From: Gnetum montanum
Taxonomy: Eukaryota > Streptophyta > Gnetopsida > Gnetales > Gnetaceae
Assembly: GCA_015680685.1 (NCBI GenBank)
Contig: MNCI01015796.1
Location: 211,454-271,453 of the forward strand
Length of the DNA stretch: 60,000 bases
Direction of reading: 5' to 3'
Part shown: piece after piece, positions 57,552 to 60,000 of the stretch
Position numbering within the stretch: the first letter of the stretch is position 1
Layout of the letters: every line of letters begins with the position of its first letter
The notes under the pieces: model-generated
The model's input: only the letters and a program-made list of their open reading frames with translations
Told to the model about the DNA's origin: nothing
Databases searched by the model: none
Made by a program: the position numbers and the translations under genes

Positions 57552-57556
57552 AAAAC

Positions 57557-59492
57557 TGTAGTGACTGAAAATGTCGATGGCTGGAACAATGAGAGGTTTT
57601 TGGGTGAACAGTTTAACCTTGGATCAGTGTGAGGGCGTTGCTAAGGAAAAATAGAAGCAGGCACCCTGAATAGTCTGGTGGATCAGATAGGGACTTAATT
57701 GGTGTATCTTAACCTTATGTAAATTTTGTTTTGAAAGTGAGACACCATAGGTAAATAGATGATCAATAAATGTTGAAATGAAGAAAATGACACAAAACAA
57801 TGATAATGGTAAAGAAATAATAGAACAAAATTGAGTAAGAAAATGCACCGCCACAAGGTCACGGATTTGATTCTTTTCCTTGTTTGAAAGGTATACAATG
57901 GGTTATGCAATGCTGGAGAGACACTTCTTATACTGAGCGGTATAGACACAGTTCTTTTGCTTGCTGATCTATTTGCTCAGATGTCAAAATGCTTGACTCA
58001 CACAGGGATGTTTAGAGCCAACTAGAGAGCTCAAAGGTAACTAGAGTGCTCAAGAAAAATGCCAACTATGCCTTCTGAAAGCCAACTTAAAAGTCAACTG
58101 TAGGAAAAAAGCCAATTCTATTCGCCAAGAAGCCAATTAAGAAGCCAACAAGCCAACGCGAAAAGCCAACAAGCTAACTGCTCTTTTGATCTTAAGAAAA
58201 AAGCTAACCCTTTGAGCGTTGTTTGCCGAGGTATTTATAGGGCCAGGAGCAGGAGAGAAATGTGGTCTGGCTTCCATGTGTCCTAGACCCCACAAGGTTC
58301 TAACATGTCCATACCATGTAGATGTGCAATGTTGGACGTGAACTTGGCTACGTTGTGACTATACCGCTAAAACTGCATGTGCCGAGATCCAATGTGCTAA
58401 CAACGTAAGAAAAAATGGAGCTTATGCTCTGGGACTACATCTTCCCTACCCTTACAAGAAGGGTCAAGCGTAGGAATAATGTTTTGGGAGCTAACTAGGG
58501 GTGTGCAAAATGAAGTAAAATTGTTGATTCTACCAAGGAGATTCCAGAGTGAGAAAGATTGTTGTCAACAAGTTCTAGAGTTTCCCGAAGAAGTCTTAAT
58601 GCTTTCATACTAGTGTTTCATTACTCACACTATCGAGCACATTGGTGTAGTAAAATTCGTTACTTGCTACACTGTGCTACGCTACATAGCATAGCATAGC
58701 GTAGCCACTGATCTTGTCTAAAAATTTTTTTGGAGCTAAAAAGCATTTGTCTAAGGCTTAGTCATGCTAACAATTGCAACTCTTTTCCTTTATGTTGGGA
58801 AGCCTTTGAACTTGCTGAACTCATGTTTGAAACACCTTTGCTGCTTTTGCATTGTTGCTACGTTGGGCTACGCTATGTAGTGTAGCACAGTGTAGTAGCC
58901 ATCATATCTTGCTTCTTCATTCAATCCACCATTTTCTAGCAAGAAACTTTGCTTGAGGCATAGGGGCTAAGCGGGGCAACCAATTTTGGAGGCCAAAGTG
59001 TTATCAATTGCAAATTTCTTGTTGGAATCACTTGGCAAGACAGGCCTTTCTGCTTTGCCTTTGCTATGCTTTGCTACACTACATAGTGTAGCACTTTGCG
59101 TTGACTAAATTTTAACTTGTTTTGCAATCATTGTGTCAACTCGCATTTGGACACTTGAGCAACTATCTTTCAAGGCTTGCTACATTGCATAGCGTAGAAG
59201 ACTTCTTCGCTAGAAAACTTACCAAAATTTTTTGCTCATCCCAAACACTTTCAGCAACTCCTAGCATAGTTTCTGAGGAGTCTATCAGCCGGGTTGATTA
59301 TCCAATTGGGCAGGCTAGAGAGTCCATCGGGCTTGTCAACTCTGGAGATAGAAAACTTGCTGGACTAGATAGTCCAACCTTAGTACCTACATTTTTCTGC
59401 TAAACTATCATGACGCTGTACTTGTGGAAGTCCTTGCCTAAATTCCAAGACTCTACTGAATCATGAGGGTCCTAAAATTTTATGGTGTTTCA
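57557..59492 (-). repeat. 5' LTR of element B
   Basis: TGTAGTGACTGAAAATGTCG to TTTTATGGTGTTTCA on the plus strand. The TATA box TATAAATA (minus) is at 58232-58239. Imperfect hairpins of GCTACGCTACATAGC type are at about 58666-58706, 58855-58902, 59063-59095 and 59176-59200, upstream of the promoter in element orientation. Confidence 0.92.
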
Positions 59493-59497
59493 ATGCC
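59493..59497. other. Target-site duplication of element B, right copy
   Basis: ATGCC, identical to 40564-40568. It belongs to the glycine-isoleucine codons of the interrupted RT of element C. Confidence 0.9.
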
Positions 59498-60000
59498 CTC
59501 CTTGACCATGAGGTGACTTTTCTACGAATTAAGTTGTAAGTTAGTTTTAACACATTGTTTCAGCACTTGCTTAAGGTAGTCTATGGCTTGCTCAAATGTA
59601 GCTCCATAGGTGGAGAAGTCATTCATGAAGACTTTCACACCACTACTGCTCTACTATTGAAAGATGTTTAGGACTAGGCATTGAAATGTGGTAGGAGCAT
59701 TGCATAGACCAAACGACATCTTACGATATGCAAAAGTCCCCTAGGGACTTGGGAATATTGTCTTTGCTTAGTCCTTTAGTGAAATTTGGATTTGATTATA
59801 GCCACTATAACCATCTAGGAAACTATAGTAGTAATGCCCTGATATTGTGTCGAGCACCTGGTCAACAAATGACAATGGAAAGTGATCCTTGAATGTTGCC
59901 ATAGTTAGCAACCTAAAATTAATGTAGATCCACCAGTTACCACCTTTCTTTGATACATTATGAGTGGACTAACCCACTCGCTATCTACAATGAAATACCT
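59498..60000 (-). pseudogene. Reverse transcriptase of element C, right part
   Basis: The minus strand shows VSPLIMY, then AYRKMSFGLCNAPTTFQ (the conserved FGLCNAPATFQ box), FMNDFSTYGATFEQAID-like sequence and a final HLMVKEG that continues at 40568 as IVLGQ. Stops and shifts are present. The remainder of RT, protease, gag and the 5' LTR lie beyond the window. Confidence 0.82.

Larger units (their letters stand above)
40569..59492 (-). mobile_element. Element B: full-length 18.9 kb Tat/Ogre-type retrotransposon
   Basis: Flanked by ATGCC duplications and bounded by LTRs of 1947 and 1936 bp. In minus-strand order: 5' LTR, primer-binding site, gag-protease (57299 to about 53507), hairpin array, the antisense gene (plus strand, 48334-53085), hairpin array, pol with RT, two RNase H domains and integrase (47651 to about 44205), hairpin array, 3' non-coding, polypurine tract, 3' LTR. 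The LTRs differ at roughly 15% of positions in the first 110 bp, so it is an old copy. The layout matches A at every point, but the sequence is quite different, so A and B are separate families. Confidence 0.93.

Overview
This window is repeat-dominated nuclear DNA from a plant with a large genome. A gymnosperm fits best, but no species can be named from the sequence. Nearly everything is old, nested, decayed Ty3/gypsy LTR retrotransposons, plus one split cellular-type pseudogene and scattered low-complexity DNA. No intact protein-coding gene is visible. Nonsense codons in the best-preserved copies mostly look like C-to-T (or G-to-A) changes, as expected of methylated repeats decaying slowly.

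Layout: (1) 1-4123 is the remnant of a minus-oriented Tat-type element, here called G. (2) 4124 to about 20525 is a plus-oriented Tat/Ogre-type element, A, inserted into G. (3) About 20530-22728 is the 5' end of a minus-oriented gypsy element, E. (4) 23492-24016 plus 31110-31785 is a CCR4-like EEP-nuclease pseudogene on the minus strand, split by element D. (5) D (24017-31109) keeps its LTRs and gag but has lost pol. (6) 31786-35094 is mostly featureless, with a SINE-like patch. (7) 35382-35758 is an LTR fragment abutting element C (35759-40568, continuing at 59493-60000), a minus-oriented gypsy element. (8) Element B (40569-59492) is a full-length 18.9 kb Tat/Ogre-type element on the minus strand, inserted into the RT gene of C with a 5-bp target duplication ATGCC.

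The main discovery is in A, B and G. In A and B, where the sense gag-protease frame ends and the RT frame begins, they carry a long cassette holding a complete-looking gene on the opposite strand. In A it runs 15050 to 10838 (7 exons, about 1000 codons). In B it runs 48334 to 53085 (8 exons). In G a more decayed copy occupies 1924-4123. Intron positions and phases agree among copies, and one exon is 1047, 1048 and about 1029 nt long in A, B and G. The A and B copies each have a TATA box of their own. The predicted protein begins with a domain resembling FCP1/NIF (HAD) phosphatases whose catalytic aspartates are replaced. A conserved middle domain, an acidic segment, a coiled coil and conserved C-terminal motifs follow. 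Ogre elements are known to have an intron between protease and RT, so this looks like an antisense gene nested in a retrotransposon intron.

The cassette is bracketed by tandem arrays of a short hairpin (GGCC-N6-GGCC in A, GGTC-N6-GACC in B) followed by TTAAACTA or its complement. Related arrays recur at the same three places in both elements: after protease, before RT and after integrase. A separate palindrome (GCGTATACGC in A, a GCTACGCTATGTAGC-type hairpin in B) is shared between each element's LTR/leader and the 5' part or introns of its own antisense gene. Together these suggest a retrotransposon accessory module with its own promoter and shared cis-elements.
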